Assembly (NCBI GenBank): GCA_019448385.1
Contig: JAGTXO010000006.1
Span: 1 to 64,000 of the forward strand
Direction: 5' to 3'
DNA from: Diacronema lutheri
Lineage: Eukaryota; Haptophyta; Pavlovophyceae; Pavlovales; Pavlovaceae
DNA length: 64,000 nt
Numbering within the stretch: the stretch's first letter is position 1; each line of letters starts with the position of its first letter. A program made the position numbers and the translations under genes. The notes under the pieces were generated by a model. The model had not been told where the DNA came from. It saw only the letters and a program-made list of their open reading frames with translations, and did not search any database. Below are positions 1-9,769 of the stretch, piece by piece.

Positions 1-585
1 TACCCTTACCCTTACCCTTACCCTTACCCTTACCCTTACCCTTAACCCTTACCCTTACCCTTACCCTTACCCTTACCCTTACCCTTACCCTTACCCTTAC
101 CCTTACCCTTACCCTTACCCTTACCCTTACCCTTACCCTTACCCTTACCCTTACCCTTACCCTTACCCTTACCCTTACCCTTACCCTTACCCTTACCCTT
201 ACCCTTACCCTTACCCTTACCCTTACCCTTACCCTTACCCTTACCCTTACCCTTACCCTTACCCTTACCCTTACCCTTACCCTTACCCTTACCCTTACCC
301 TTACCCTTACCCTTACCCTTACCCTTACCCTTACCCTTACCCTTACCCTTACCCTTACCCTTACCCTTACCCTTACCCTTACCCTTACCCTTACCCTTAC
401 CCTTACCCTTACCCTTACCCTTACCCTTACCCTTACCCTTACCCTTACCCTTACCCTTACCCTTACCCTTACCCTTACCCTTACCCTTACCCTTACCCTT
501 ACCCTTACCCTTACCCTTACCCTTACCCTTACCCTTACCCTTACCCTTACCCTTACCCTTACCCTTACCCTTACCCTTACCCTTA
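1..585. repeat. Telomeric repeat array (CCCTTA)n, chromosome left end
   Basis: Nearly perfect 6-bp tandem repeat with unit CCCTTA on this strand (TAAGGG on the other), about 97 copies, with one variant carrying an extra A near 43-50. The C-rich strand is the 5' end of the sequence, which is the orientation expected for a left chromosome end. The unit is not a rotation of TTAGGG (C-strand CCCTAA) or of the plant-type TTTAGGG. Confidence 0.93.
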
Positions 586-645
586 CCCTAACCCCTCAAC
601 AGAAAATTCTTAACCATTACCCTTACCCTAATCCTTACACTAACG
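586..645. repeat. Degenerate telomere-proximal repeats
   Basis: Broken copies of the telomeric unit, including CCCTAA, ACCATTACCC, CCTAATCC and TTACACTAACG, form the junction between the perfect array and unique sequence. After about 645 no repeat is visible. 646-820 is unique sequence that should hold the promoter and 5' UTR of the first gene. Confidence 0.8.
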
Positions 646-820
646 AGAGGAACAAGCCAGGCAACGGGAGCGCAAGAGTCCGCGCGCGGCCCGAGATCGG
701 GAGGCATCAGGGAGGCCGTGAACATGTCGCCATGACAAAAATCAGGGCGCCCAATTGCGCTCACGATGGCGGCGCGGCAATGACGTAGGGACACGTCCGC
801 TGCACCGCGGCGAGGTGGCG

Positions 821-1894
821 ATGAGAGCGTTAGACGTCGTGCTCGTCGCCGCGCTTCTGCTCGCGTCGCTTGGCGGCGGCCGCCGCGCGGCGTGCGCCGC
901 CGCCTTCTCGGGCGGCGCGCCGCTGAGCGACGTCGCCGCGTGCTTCTCGGGAGAGATGCGCACGTTTGCGCGCGCCGACGTGCGCGCGCACCTGCTCGAG
1001 CACCTCGTCGCGCCGCTGCGCGCGGACGTGTTCCTCGCGCTCTCGCCGGAGTACACGCGCTCGTGGCACGCGTGGGAATACGGCGTACGCGACGCGACCC
1101 CCGCCGAGGTGGCGACGGCGGTTGCGAGCATGCGGCCGATCGCGCACGTGGTCGCGACGAACGCGCACTTTGCGAACGTCTCGCTCGACGCGCTGTACGG
1201 CGCGGACGCGGTCGGGCGGGTGCAGCTGTGCAAAGCGCGGCATTGCCTTGAGCAGAGCGGCGTGTCCGACTGGGGCAAGCAGCTGTGCTGCCTGCGCATG
1301 ATCGAAGCGGCCGAGACACGACGTGGCACGCCGTACGCGTGGGTCGTGCGGATGCGGCCCGACGCGCGCGTGGCGATGGCCGTCGACCTGCGCCGCCTGG
1401 CGCACACGCCGCGCGCCTACATCGGCTCGTGGGATTTTGCCGCCGTCTATCCGCGCCCTGCGGCGACGCTCGCGCTGGCGCTCGTGCAGACGGCGTTCAC
1501 CTACCGGGCGAGCACGTGCTTTGCGGACGTGCAGCAGGCGCGCGCGCTCCGCACCACGGCGCGCGCGCGCGCTGGTGGCCGTGCGGCGCACGGCGCGCGC
1601 GGCGCGCGCGCGGCGCGCGCGCCGGGCGGCGAGCTGGCCGAGCTGCGCATGTTCGCGCGCTCAAAGTGCGCGCAGTGCGTGCTGCATCTCGCCGGCTTCG
1701 GTGTGTACGGCAAGAAGGTCTGCGAAATTGTGCGTGACGACATGTACGGCAGTGCGGGCAACGGTAGTGCGGGCACGCCGATCCCGCTTCCGCGCGGATT
1801 CTACCCGTCGGCACGCTCCAGGCCAAAATTCAATTCGACGGGCTGTGTCGATGCGCGCGACGACTGGTACTCGCGACATGACCGGGCCCACTGA
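821..1894 (+). CDS. Secreted/ER protein, glycosyltransferase-like
   Basis: A 357-aa protein. The ATG at 821 gives an N-terminal hydrophobic signal sequence (about residues 5-25, ending before an Ala-rich AACAAAF stretch), so it probably enters the secretory pathway. The core has a DVAACFSGEMRTF segment, a YAWVVRMRPDAR segment and several Cys (CCLR, KCAQCVL). The arginine/aspartate-rich WVVRMRPD region recalls algal and plant putative glycosyltransferases, but I cannot assign a family firmly. The Ala/Arg stretch around 1555-1625 could hide a short GC-rich intron; the frame stays open across it. It is the telomere-proximal gene, with its start only about 175 bp from the end of the repeat. Confidence 0.6.
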   Translation: MRALDVVLVAALLLASLGGGRRAACAAAFSGGAPLSDVAACFSGEMRTFARADVRAHLLEHLVAPLRADVFLALSPEYTRSWHAWEYGVRDATPAEVATAVASMRPIAHVVATNAHFANVSLDALYGADAVGRVQLCKARHCLEQSGVSDWGKQLCCLRMIEAAETRRGTPYAWVVRMRPDARVAMAVDLRRLAHTPRAYIGSWDFAAVYPRPAATLALALVQTAFTYRASTCFADVQQARALRTTARARAGGRAAHGARGARAARAPGGELAELRMFARSKCAQCVLHLAGFGVYGKKVCEIVRDDMYGSAGNGSAGTPIPLPRGFYPSARSRPKFNSTGCVDARDDWYSRHDRAH

Positions 1895-2001
1895 CTTCCA
1901 CTGACTTGACCAGATTGCCCGCTGCTCCCACCATTGAGCACGAGTACGGCGGTATGTAGGGCGATGGGCCCAGGCCTCATCGCTGCTTTGCCTCATTCCT
2001 C

Positions 2002-3111
2002 TCACACGGGCAACGCGCGGCGCAGCAGCGCCCAGAGCGAGGAACGGCGGCGGCCTCTGCGCAGCTCGTCGAGCAGGCCAAACACCCCCGCCTCGTGGAA
2101 TAGCCTCGCCGGCGCGAACGCGGCGAGGAATTTGGTGCGCGCGGCGCCGCCGGCCGCCGCGCGCTGCGCCGCGCTCGACGCTGCGAAGCGCGCCCACATG
2201 GCGGGCAGCGCGTCGACGGACGCAAACGTGACCATCCCGGCAAAGGCGGCCTCGTCGCGCGCGTCGGACCGCTCGGAGAGCACGATGCAGCCGTACGCGA
2301 GGAGCTTGGCCACGCGGAACGCCTCGAGGGGCTGCGCGCTGTCCGAGCAATTCTTGTGCAAATTGACGACCGCGCTCATGCGCGCGAGGGCACGCCGCCA
2401 AGTCGCCTCGTTCCACAGGTCGTGCGCGAGCCTGAAGGCGCCATGCGGGATCGTCGCACTCAGGTACGAGAGACACGCCACGCGCATCGCGTAGCCTGAA
2501 GTGGCGCCGACAAAGTCGAGCACCGCCACGTCCGGGTGGCCCGCCAGAAGGCGCGCCGACCTCGGCCCCGCGCCCGCATCGGCTGGCGCGCCGGGCGGCA
2601 CGTAGCGCGAGCGCGGCGCGGGCCACGCGGTGCAGCCGGCGGCCGAGTTGGCGTGTGTATACTCCCACGTCTCGGCGGGCGTGGGCGCGTGGCGCTCGGC
2701 ACCCGTGCGCGCGACGGTGCTGAGGCACGGCTCGTCCGGCTCCGTGCGGTAGTAGACGGTGTGCACGCCGCGCTTGTTGAGATCGACCCACGGGGGCTGC
2801 TCGTGGTGCAGGCGGCCGAGCCAGATGAACAGATCGCCCTCTCCCAGCTGCCGCGTCGCGTTCTTAAGCGCGGAGCACCCGCGCGGATCCGCCGTGAGCC
2901 GCAGAGCGCCTGGCGCGCGCGCGCGCGCGTACGCGGCAAAGCCCGCGACGAGCGTCTGCCACGCCGGCTCGTACATAAAGTTTGTCCGGCGAAACGTTGT
3001 CTTGCAGAGCACGATGCGCACGGGCCGCTCGGCCCCGGCCGCGCGCCGCTGCGCCGCGGTTGCGGCGGCCACCAAAACCGCGGCAAGGAGCGTCACCCAG
3101 GCTGCCGCCAT
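2002..3111 (-). CDS. CgeB-like / family-1-like glycosyltransferase
   Basis: A 369-aa protein starting at the ATG at 3111, which gives an N-terminal hydrophobic leader (AAAWVTLLAAVLVAAATAA), a signal peptide or anchor. The C-terminal half carries NLHKNC...EAFRVAKLLAYGCIVLSE, the pattern of CgeB/YkvP-type and GT4-type glycosyltransferases: conserved Asn/His, then Glu-x-x-Arg and a Gly followed by SE. The N-terminal half includes GDLFIWLGRLHHEQ and VYYRTEPDEPC. Likely a Golgi/ER lumenal sugar transferase; donor and acceptor are unknown. It is convergent with the preceding gene. An in-frame upstream extension contains TATAAA only a few bases before this ATG, so a start further upstream is less likely. 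Confidence 0.65.
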   Translation of the reverse strand: MAAAWVTLLAAVLVAAATAAQRRAAGAERPVRIVLCKTTFRRTNFMYEPAWQTLVAGFAAYARARAPGALRLTADPRGCSALKNATRQLGEGDLFIWLGRLHHEQPPWVDLNKRGVHTVYYRTEPDEPCLSTVARTGAERHAPTPAETWEYTHANSAAGCTAWPAPRSRYVPPGAPADAGAGPRSARLLAGHPDVAVLDFVGATSGYAMRVACLSYLSATIPHGAFRLAHDLWNEATWRRALARMSAVVNLHKNCSDSAQPLEAFRVAKLLAYGCIVLSERSDARDEAAFAGMVTFASVDALPAMWARFAASSAAQRAAAGGAARTKFLAAFAPARLFHEAGVFGLLDELRRGRRRSSLWALLRRALPV

Positions 3112-3477
3112 GCCGGCATTTATACTTTTTGACCCAGCAGGCGTCTGCCGCCGTCCCGGCACTTCCCTCGCCGCGTGCGTCGCGCACGGGCACGCGCAGC
3201 TCCTGCTTGCGCGGGCGCAGATGGCGCGCGGACAGGAGCCGCCGCAGCGTCAAGCCGATTACGGCGTGCAGCCGAGCTGGACGCCAGCTGCGCTGTGGAC
3301 GGCGCCCCCCACCCCCCTTCCCCTTCCCCTCCCGTGCCCGAAAGGTGCACGAAGCGTGGGATCAGCACATAGTCTAGCACATAGGCTTTCGGCCCGCACC
3401 GATCTGTCACGAGTCATGACAACACGCGCAACCTCTCGTCTCGTCTCGCCCCGCCTCGAGTGTTGCGCGCCACCGCA

Positions 3478-3576
3478 CACTTTCGACAATGTGAAAGTGT
3501 CGACGCCGTTCACTTTCGACAATGTGAAAGTATCGACGCCGTTCACTTTCGACAATGTGAAAGTGTCGACGCCGTT
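3478..3576. repeat. 33-bp x3 tandem repeat with inner hairpin
   Basis: Three head-to-tail 33-bp copies (3478-3510, 3511-3543, 3544-3576), identical except for one G-to-A in copy two. Each copy contains the inverted repeat CACTTTC...GAAAGTG around an 8-base loop, followed by GTCGACGCCG. It lies in the roughly 500-bp intergenic stretch (3112-3616) between the glycosyltransferase start and the end of the next minus-strand gene. No gene was seen in that stretch. Confidence 0.9.
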
Positions 3577-3616
3577 CTGGCCGTCCCGCCACGACCGCAC
3601 CCCTCCGCGCGGGTGC

Positions 3617-4243
3617 CTAGCGCCACGCGCGTGGGCTGCGCGCGCGGACGGGCACGCCGCCCAGCTCACGGCCGGCGCGCGGGCTGCGCCAGCCTTCCGA
3701 GCCGGCGCGCGGGCTGCTCGCGCGGAGAATGTTCGGGTACTCCCACTGCCCGAGGAGCGCAAACATGCCGTCGGGCTCGTCCGACGCCTTGCTCGCGCGC
3801 GCGGGCGAACGAGCGCGCGAGGGCTGCGGCGAGATGCTAGCCGCGAGCGCACCGCGCAGCGCGTGTCCATCGATGCCGAGCGCGTACGCGACACTCGCGC
3901 GCTCGTCGCGCGGCGGCGTGGCGGCACGCCCGCGGCGCATCTCTCGCGCAGGCGGTCGCGCGAGCGGCGGCGTCTGCGCAGGGTCGTCCGCGTCGTCTGC
4001 CGCGCCGCCTGTCCAGCGCGCCGGGTCGGCTGCGTCGAGCAGCGCGCGCGCGGCTGCCGCCGAGCCGTTACGCTGGCGCTGCGCGCTCTCGCCGCCGGCG
4101 CGGCGCGACGGCGAGTGCGCGCCGGCGCGCGGCTCGATGAAGCCGAGGTTCTGCGCGCGCAACGTGCGTGTGTGAGTGTGCGTGTGTGTTTAAGTGTGCG
4201 TGACGCGCGCGCGGGAGGAAGTTGATGGTTTGGGGGGAAAGAA

Positions 4244-4326
<83 letters not shown>

Positions 4327-5663
4327 TGGGCACATGTCAGATCGCAGCGCGCGCGCGCCGCTCGAGCTGCGGCAGCAGCGCCGCTCACCGTGATGGAGGC
4401 GGCGACGCGACCGGGCGAGCGCGCGCGCCGCGGCAGCCCGTCATCGTACGACTCGGCCGCGCTCGCGGCGATCCCGACGCCGAGGTCGGCGAACGAGTCG
4501 GCCGGTCGCGCGGCCGCCCAGCTCGGGTCAGCCGGGCCGGCGAGCACGAGCCGCGAGCTGGGCACCGCAACGCCCGCCCGCATGTCGGGCACGCGCGCAC
4601 GCGCGAGGGCGGCGGCAAGCGCAAGCGGGCCGTTGGCCGCGCCGCCGAGCTGCCGCGCCGCACCGCCGCCAAGCCCGCGCAGCGCGAGCGCGTCGTCACC
4701 CGGCGCGCGTGCGATCGCCCGATCGCGCGCGCCGCGTGGCGGCGATGCGGCGTCGCGGCGGGCCGGCGAGTACATCTCGTGCGCGCGGTGCGCGACGGCG
4801 TCGCGGCGGCGCGCGCGCTCGGTTGGATCATCGGGCACGTCCGTGCGCACGTAGGCAAATGGCCGCTCGCCCCCGCCCCCGCCCCCGCCCCCGCCGTGCA
4901 TCCGCTCAGCCCACGCGCTCGCCGAGCCGCGCGCGCGCGGCGTGGTCGCGGCCGCGCCGGCGAGCATGGGCGGCGGCGGCGGCGCGTCGGCGGCACCGTG
5001 GAGCAGCTCGCTTACCGTGCCGCCCACGTGCTCGCCCGCGTAGCCCGCGTACCCCTCGGCGAGCGCAGTGCGCACAAATGGCGGCCGCTGCAGCCCAAGC
5101 TCGGCCGGGCGCATCGACGACGCGACGACGGGCGGCGGTGGGCGGACGGGCCCGTGCGTGTCATCGCCACACGCTTCGATCCACGTCGAACGCGTCTGCT
5201 CGCGCGTGCCCGGCCGCATGCCCGGCCGCGCGCCGAACGCGCGCGCCGCAGGCGAGCTCGTGCGCGCACCCGCCGGGCAGCCGGGTGACGCGCGCGCGCG
5301 CGCGTCCTCGTCAGCGGCGGCCGCAAAGCGCGGCGAGCGCGCGCGGCGGTCGTAGGTGGGTAAGCCGCCGTCTGCCTCCGAGCTCCCGCCGCCGAGCAGC
5401 GCGAGGAAGCCCGGCGACGCGGGCAGCGGCCGCGGCGACGGCGCGGCGCCGTCCTGCACCGCGCGCGCGAGCCGCGTCGAGTCGGGCATGCCGCGCACCG
5501 ACGACGGCGGGGCGACAAAGGTGCGCGTGAAGGCGCCACTGCGCGCGTGCGACGCCGATGTTGGCGTCGCCGCGCGCTCGCCGTGGGCGCTCGTCCGGGG
5601 CGGCGTCCGCAGGTGCACCACCTTCATCGGCGGGCGTTTCAAACGGCGAACTCGCGCCGGCAT
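3617..5663 (-). CDS. Low-complexity (disordered) protein, two exons
   Basis: Exon 1 is 5663-4389 and exon 2 is 4150-3617, together 602 aa. The donor ACG|GTGAGC and acceptor GCGCAG|AAC are in phase 0 and join two frames that each look coding. The protein is rich in Pro, Ala, Arg, Ser and Gly with no recognisable catalytic motif. It has scattered short motifs such as RTFVAPPSS, ERPFAYVRTDVPDD, AQNLGFIEPRAGAHSP and GMFALLGQWEYPNIL, with repeated RSP/ASP sites suggestive of phosphorylation. Probably intrinsically disordered; function unknown. Its start is only 39 bp from the divergent AMP deaminase start. The intron holds an 82-base homopolymer. A downstream Met at 5627 is an alternative start. 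Confidence 0.6.
4244..4325. repeat. 82-G homopolymer inside an intron
   Basis: An uninterrupted run of G on this strand, poly-C on the transcribed minus strand, within the 4388-4151 intron of the preceding gene. It sits upstream of a pyrimidine-rich and ACAC-rich stretch leading to the acceptor. Exact length is unreliable in any assembly. Confidence 0.85.
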
Positions 5664-5702
5664 CACAGTCCGGGTCCGGGCGTGGAGGCTGCCCGAAAAA
5701 GC

Positions 5703-8649
5703 ATGCTGTCCTCGGAGGCGATCGAGGCATCGCGCCTCGCGCGCCTCCCGCGGCTGGACGACGAGGTGGAGGACGACGACGCCGCGGCGAACGGGTGCTC
5801 GTGCGCCGCCTCGCCCGCCTCACGCCCTACCGTTGGCCGCTCGCCCATCGTCGCCGCGCACCTCGACCTCGGCTCGCCGCACGCAGGCGCGCTCGCGGGC
5901 GACGACGTCGACGACGAGCGGGACGACGACCCGGTGGGCGTGGCGTCGGCGCGCGCGGTGCACGCGGGCTCGCACTCAACGTCAGTCGCGCCCTCGCGCG
6001 AGAGCTCGGCGCACGACCTCTCGCGCGCGCGTCACCTCGAGCTGCCGCCCGCCGTGCCTATGCCGGCGTGCGAGCCGACGCGCGCGCGGCAGCCGCCGTT
6101 GCCGCCGCCGCCGGTTGGCGGCAGCTCGAGCGCGGAGCGCAACGGCACGTCCACCCGCCCGCCACCGTCGCCCAAGCCATGGCACCATCGCGCGCACGCG
6201 ATGCACGACGGGAACGCGGCCGAGATGGCGCAGGTCTGTGCGATGCTGCAGGAGGCGATCGCGATGCGCCAGCGCTACATGAAGTTCTCGCCGAGTGCGA
6301 GGCGCCCGTCCGACGAGCCGCCCTCGCCCGTGCCGCACTACGAGCCCTTCGACTTTCCGCCCGAGGGCGCGCCGCCGCGCTCGGCGCACGTGTTTGAGAT
6401 GCGGCGAGGCGTGATGGTCGTGTGGACGGGCGTCGACCTGCCGTCGCTGCTGCAGGAATACGAGGCGGCACACAAGGCGCACATCGATTTCCACCAGTAC
6501 ACGCTCGACCTCGGCCGGCTGCACGACATATGCGCCGCTGGCCCCGTGTACACGTTCTGCGTCCGGCGCCTCGCTCTGCTCGAGAGCCGTTACAAGCTGC
6601 ACACGATGGAGCGCGAGGCGGACGAGCTCGCGCAGATGCGCGCAAACCCGCACCGCGACTACTACAACTGCCGCAAGGCGCGCGCGCGCGCGCGCGCGCG
6701 CCGTGGTGCCCGCCCGCCTCGAGCGCGCGCCTTGCGCGCGCCGAGACGCGCAGCGGCGCACGCCGCGCGCTCGGCCCGCGCGCGACAGCACGCCCACGCG
6801 CACACGCCGCGCCACGCTGCGCGTGCAGGTGGATACGCACATCCACCTGGCGGCTGCGATGAACCAGAAGCACCTGCTCCGCTTCATCAAGCGCAAGATG
6901 AAGGTGGAGCCCGATGTGCCCGTCATCGCGAAGAACGGGCGCACGCTCACCCTGCGCGAGGTGTGCGACGAGCTGCGCCTCTCGCCCTATGACATCAACC
7001 TCGACTCGCTCGGCATGCACGCCGACTCGTCCACCTTCCGTCGCTTCGACAAGTTCAACCTCAAGTACAACCCGCTCGGCGACGCGTCGCTGCGCGAGAT
7101 CTTCATCAAGACGGACAACTTCATCAACGGGCGGTACCTCGCCGAGCTGACCAAGGAGCTCTTCGTCGACCTGGAGGAGTCGAAGTACGTGAACGCCGAG
7201 TACCGCCTCTCCATCTACGGGCGCGCGCCGGACGAGTGGGCGAAGCTCGCAGACTGGGTTGTGCTCAACCGGCTGTGGTCGCCCAACAACCGCTGGCTCG
7301 TGCAGGTGCCACGCCTGTACCACCTCTACCACGCCGCTGGGTCGGTCGCGCACTTTGAGCAGTTCCTGAGCAACCTCTTCACGCCGCTCTTTGAGGCGAC
7401 GCGCGACCCGGCGGCGCACCCGCACCTGCACCTGCTGCTGCAGCAGGTCGTCGGATTTGACTGCGTCGACGACGAGTCCAAGCCCGACACGGCGCTGCCG
7501 ACGAGCGAGCACGACTGGGCGCGCGGCGGCTGCCCGCGCGAGCCGCGCGAGTGGAGCACGGGGACGAACCCGCACTACGCCTACTACACCTACTACCTGT
7601 ACGCCAATCTGCACGTGCTCAACCTCTTCCGCCAGGCGCGCGGCTTGAGCACCTTTGACTTCCGCCCGCACTCGGGCGAGGCGGGCGAGCTCTCACACCT
7701 GCACGCCACCTTCTTGTGCGCGCACGGCATCAACCACGGGCTGATGCTGCGCCGCTCTCCTCCGCTGCAGTACCTCTACTACCTGACGCAGATCGGGATT
7801 GCCATGTCGCCGCTCTCGAATAACATGCTCTTCTGCGAGCTGGCGCGCAACCCGTTCCCGCTCTACTTTGTGCGCGGGCTCAACGTCTGCCTGTCGACGG
7901 ACGACCCGCTCATGTTCCATTACACCAAGGAGCCGCTGATGGAGGAGTACTGCATCGCGCGGCACACGTGGCAGCTCTCGCCCGTCGACCTGAGCGAGAT
8001 CTTCCGCGCGAGCGTGCTCCACTCGTCCTTTGAGCGCTGCGTCAAGGCGTACTGGCTCGGCCCGGACTTTTGGCGGCCGGGCGCAGCGGGCAACGACATC
8101 ACGCGCACCAACGTGCCCGACATCCGGCTCGCCTTCCGCGAGCAGGCGCATCGCGAGGAGCTGCACGTCGTCTACGAGAGCGCCGCTGCCACCGCGCTGC
8201 ACGCCACCATCTCCGCTGCCGCGTCGCAGCACCCGCGCCCGCCCAACCAGGGCGCGCTCTTGCGCGCAGCCGGCGGCGCCATCTCCGTCGACACGCTCTC
8301 GCAGGCGCACGAGGCGCGGCAGAGCGCGGCGGCGGCGGCGCACCAGCAGCAGCACCCGCCCGAGCGGCTCATGCCCAACGCGCAGGGCCGCCGCCAGTCC
8401 GTCACCGACGAGGCCGTCATGCGCGCCATCCAGGCCGTGCGCTCCGAGGCGGCGATCGACGAGGCGGGCTCGTCGCAGCCGACCGAGCCGCTCGTGCTCG
8501 GCGTGCCCCTCTCCTCCGCGGTCGCGATCGCGGTGGGCGCAGCTTCGGTCGCGGCGTCGGCGTTTGCGCTCGGCGCGGCGTTTGCCCGTGTCCTCTCCTT
8601 CGGCTCGCGACGCCGGCGCGCCGCCGGCGGCGGCGCGAGTGGCGGCTGA
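5703..8649 (+). CDS. AMPD: AMP deaminase, C-terminally membrane anchored
   Basis: AMP deaminase converts AMP to IMP and ammonia in purine interconversion. Exon 1 is 5703-6677 and exon 2 is 6829-8649 (931 aa). The exon junction falls inside the family hallmark: NCRK then VDTHIHLAA followed by MNQKHLLRFIKRK, so the intron boundaries are tightly fixed. Further signatures are HGINHGLMLRRSPPLQYLYYL, MSPLSNNMLF and LSTDDPLMFHYTKEPLMEEY (metal and catalytic residues). The N-terminal about 170 residues are acidic and low complexity. Unusually, the C-terminus carries a hydrophobic helix (VPLSSAVAIAVGAASVAASAFALG) followed by SRRRRAAG, a tail-anchor arrangement. It diverges from the preceding gene by 39 bp. 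Confidence 0.95.
6678..6828 (+). other. GC-AG intron in AMP deaminase
   Basis: A 151-bp intron reading AAG|GCGCGC...GCGTGCAG|GTG. No GT donor keeps the conserved RK-VDTHIH junction, so the GC donor is forced by homology. It has a (GC)n-rich 5' half. Confidence 0.85.
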
Positions 8650-8829
8650 ACGCGCGCCGGCCGCAGGCGCCACGCGCACACTAAAAAGCGCGCGTGTGCG
8701 CGGCGCGCGGAGCTGGAACGCGCCGCGTTGAGCCGTAGGCGTCGGTCTGCTGCGCGCCAGGCCCAGCCACTGCATGCGCGCGTTGCGCATTTGACGATGA
8801 GAAAATGCCACCGGGCGACAGCGCATGTC

Positions 8830-9516
8830 TCACTCGGCCTTCCTCGCGACAGCCGCGTCATCCTCGGCGCCACCACGCGCAAACTCGACGCACGTGAGCG
8901 TGTGCGCGAGCTGCGCGCATAAAAGCGCGGCCACCTCGGCGGCGAGCACGAGCAGCTTGGACCTGCGCGTCTCGAGTGTCGGGCACGCAAAGAGGCCGCA
9001 GATGGCGCACGGCGCGGCTGCGCCTGCGACCCAACCGACGAGCGTGCGCATGGGTAGTCTCGCGAGCAGCACAGCGCCGCGGCCAAGCGGCGGTGGCGGC
9101 GCAAGCCACCGAGCGAGCGCGGCCGCGAAGAAGACGATGGCGAGCGCTGTGTCGTGCGCCGCATCGTTCCAGCCGACGTAGACCCAGCCCGTGCCGTCGA
9201 CGAGCGCGGCGCAGCTCATCGGCACGAGCGCAGCCACGAGCACGCCGAGCTGCGCGACGATCGTTGCCGCGAGCCAGCCCGCAGGCGCGCCGCGCGCGCG
9301 CAGCGTGAGCAGGTTTGCGAGCGCGATCGAGCAGACGCAGCCCTGCAGCAGCCGGCGCGCCGCCTCGCCGTCCGCCGAAGCGAGCTGGCCCGGTCCGGCG
9401 CACCACGCTCCGGAGATCACGCAGCCGCGCCACGAGCCATCGCGCGACAGCCGCGTGAAGGCGAGCCCAACGCTCAGTGCGCTCGCCACGAGCGGCAGGC
9501 CGAAGGCCGAGGGCAT
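8830..9516 (-). CDS. Six-span membrane protein, unknown
   Basis: A 228-aa protein starting at the ATG at 9516. It has about six predicted transmembrane stretches: an N-terminal one (LPLVASALSVGLAF), a pair around SIALANLLTLRA and LAATIVAQLGVLVAALVP, then ALAIVFFAAALARWL, LVGWVAGAAAPCAICGLF and LLVLAAEVAALLCAQLAHTL. The size and layout, with WNDAAHDTALAIVFF in the loop before TM4, are reminiscent of the Frag1/DRAM/Sfk1 superfamily, but the match is not strong enough to name. It is convergent with AMP deaminase across a 180-bp gap. The 9517-9769 gap upstream shows no gene. Confidence 0.6.
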   Translation of the reverse strand: MPSAFGLPLVASALSVGLAFTRLSRDGSWRGCVISGAWCAGPGQLASADGEAARRLLQGCVCSIALANLLTLRARGAPAGWLAATIVAQLGVLVAALVPMSCAALVDGTGWVYVGWNDAAHDTALAIVFFAAALARWLAPPPPLGRGAVLLARLPMRTLVGWVAGAAAPCAICGLFACPTLETRRSKLLVLAAEVAALLCAQLAHTLTCVEFARGGAEDDAAVARKAE

Positions 9517-9769
9517 CGTTCAATCGCTGCGTTTGTGAGTCTCTTGGTTGACCTGGAAAAATACTAACGACGCTTACAGGCGGGTCAGCAAATCCCATAT
9601 GGGTACTCAATACTTCGAGCGTGCCGGGCGGTGACGGGCGTCGCGCAGGCCGACTTCCGAGCCTGACAGGTCGCGACGTGGGTTCCACGGCAGCCGCGGC
9701 CTGGCGGCCGCGGCTCGGCGGCCGGCGGCCGCCGTCGGCGCCGCGGCCGCCAGCGAGGCCCACCCGCGC

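Noticed and set aside
1-585. Telomere variant as a known nanopore miscall
   Set aside because: The well-described nanopore telomere errors give patterns such as TTAAAA, CTTCTT or CCCTGG, not a uniform CCCTTA array; kept as a real signal but still to be checked in raw data.
588-1591. Minus-strand frames overlapping the first gene
   Set aside because: They lack ATG starts in good context and are Arg/Ala-rich shadows of the plus-strand signal-peptide protein.
3478-3576. CRISPR-like array
   Set aside because: The 33-bp units are contiguous with no spacers, only three copies, in a clearly eukaryotic nuclear setting.
4194-5288. Plus-strand frame beginning with poly-Gly from the G run
   Set aside because: Poly-Gly arises only from the 82-G homopolymer lying in an intron of the minus-strand gene.
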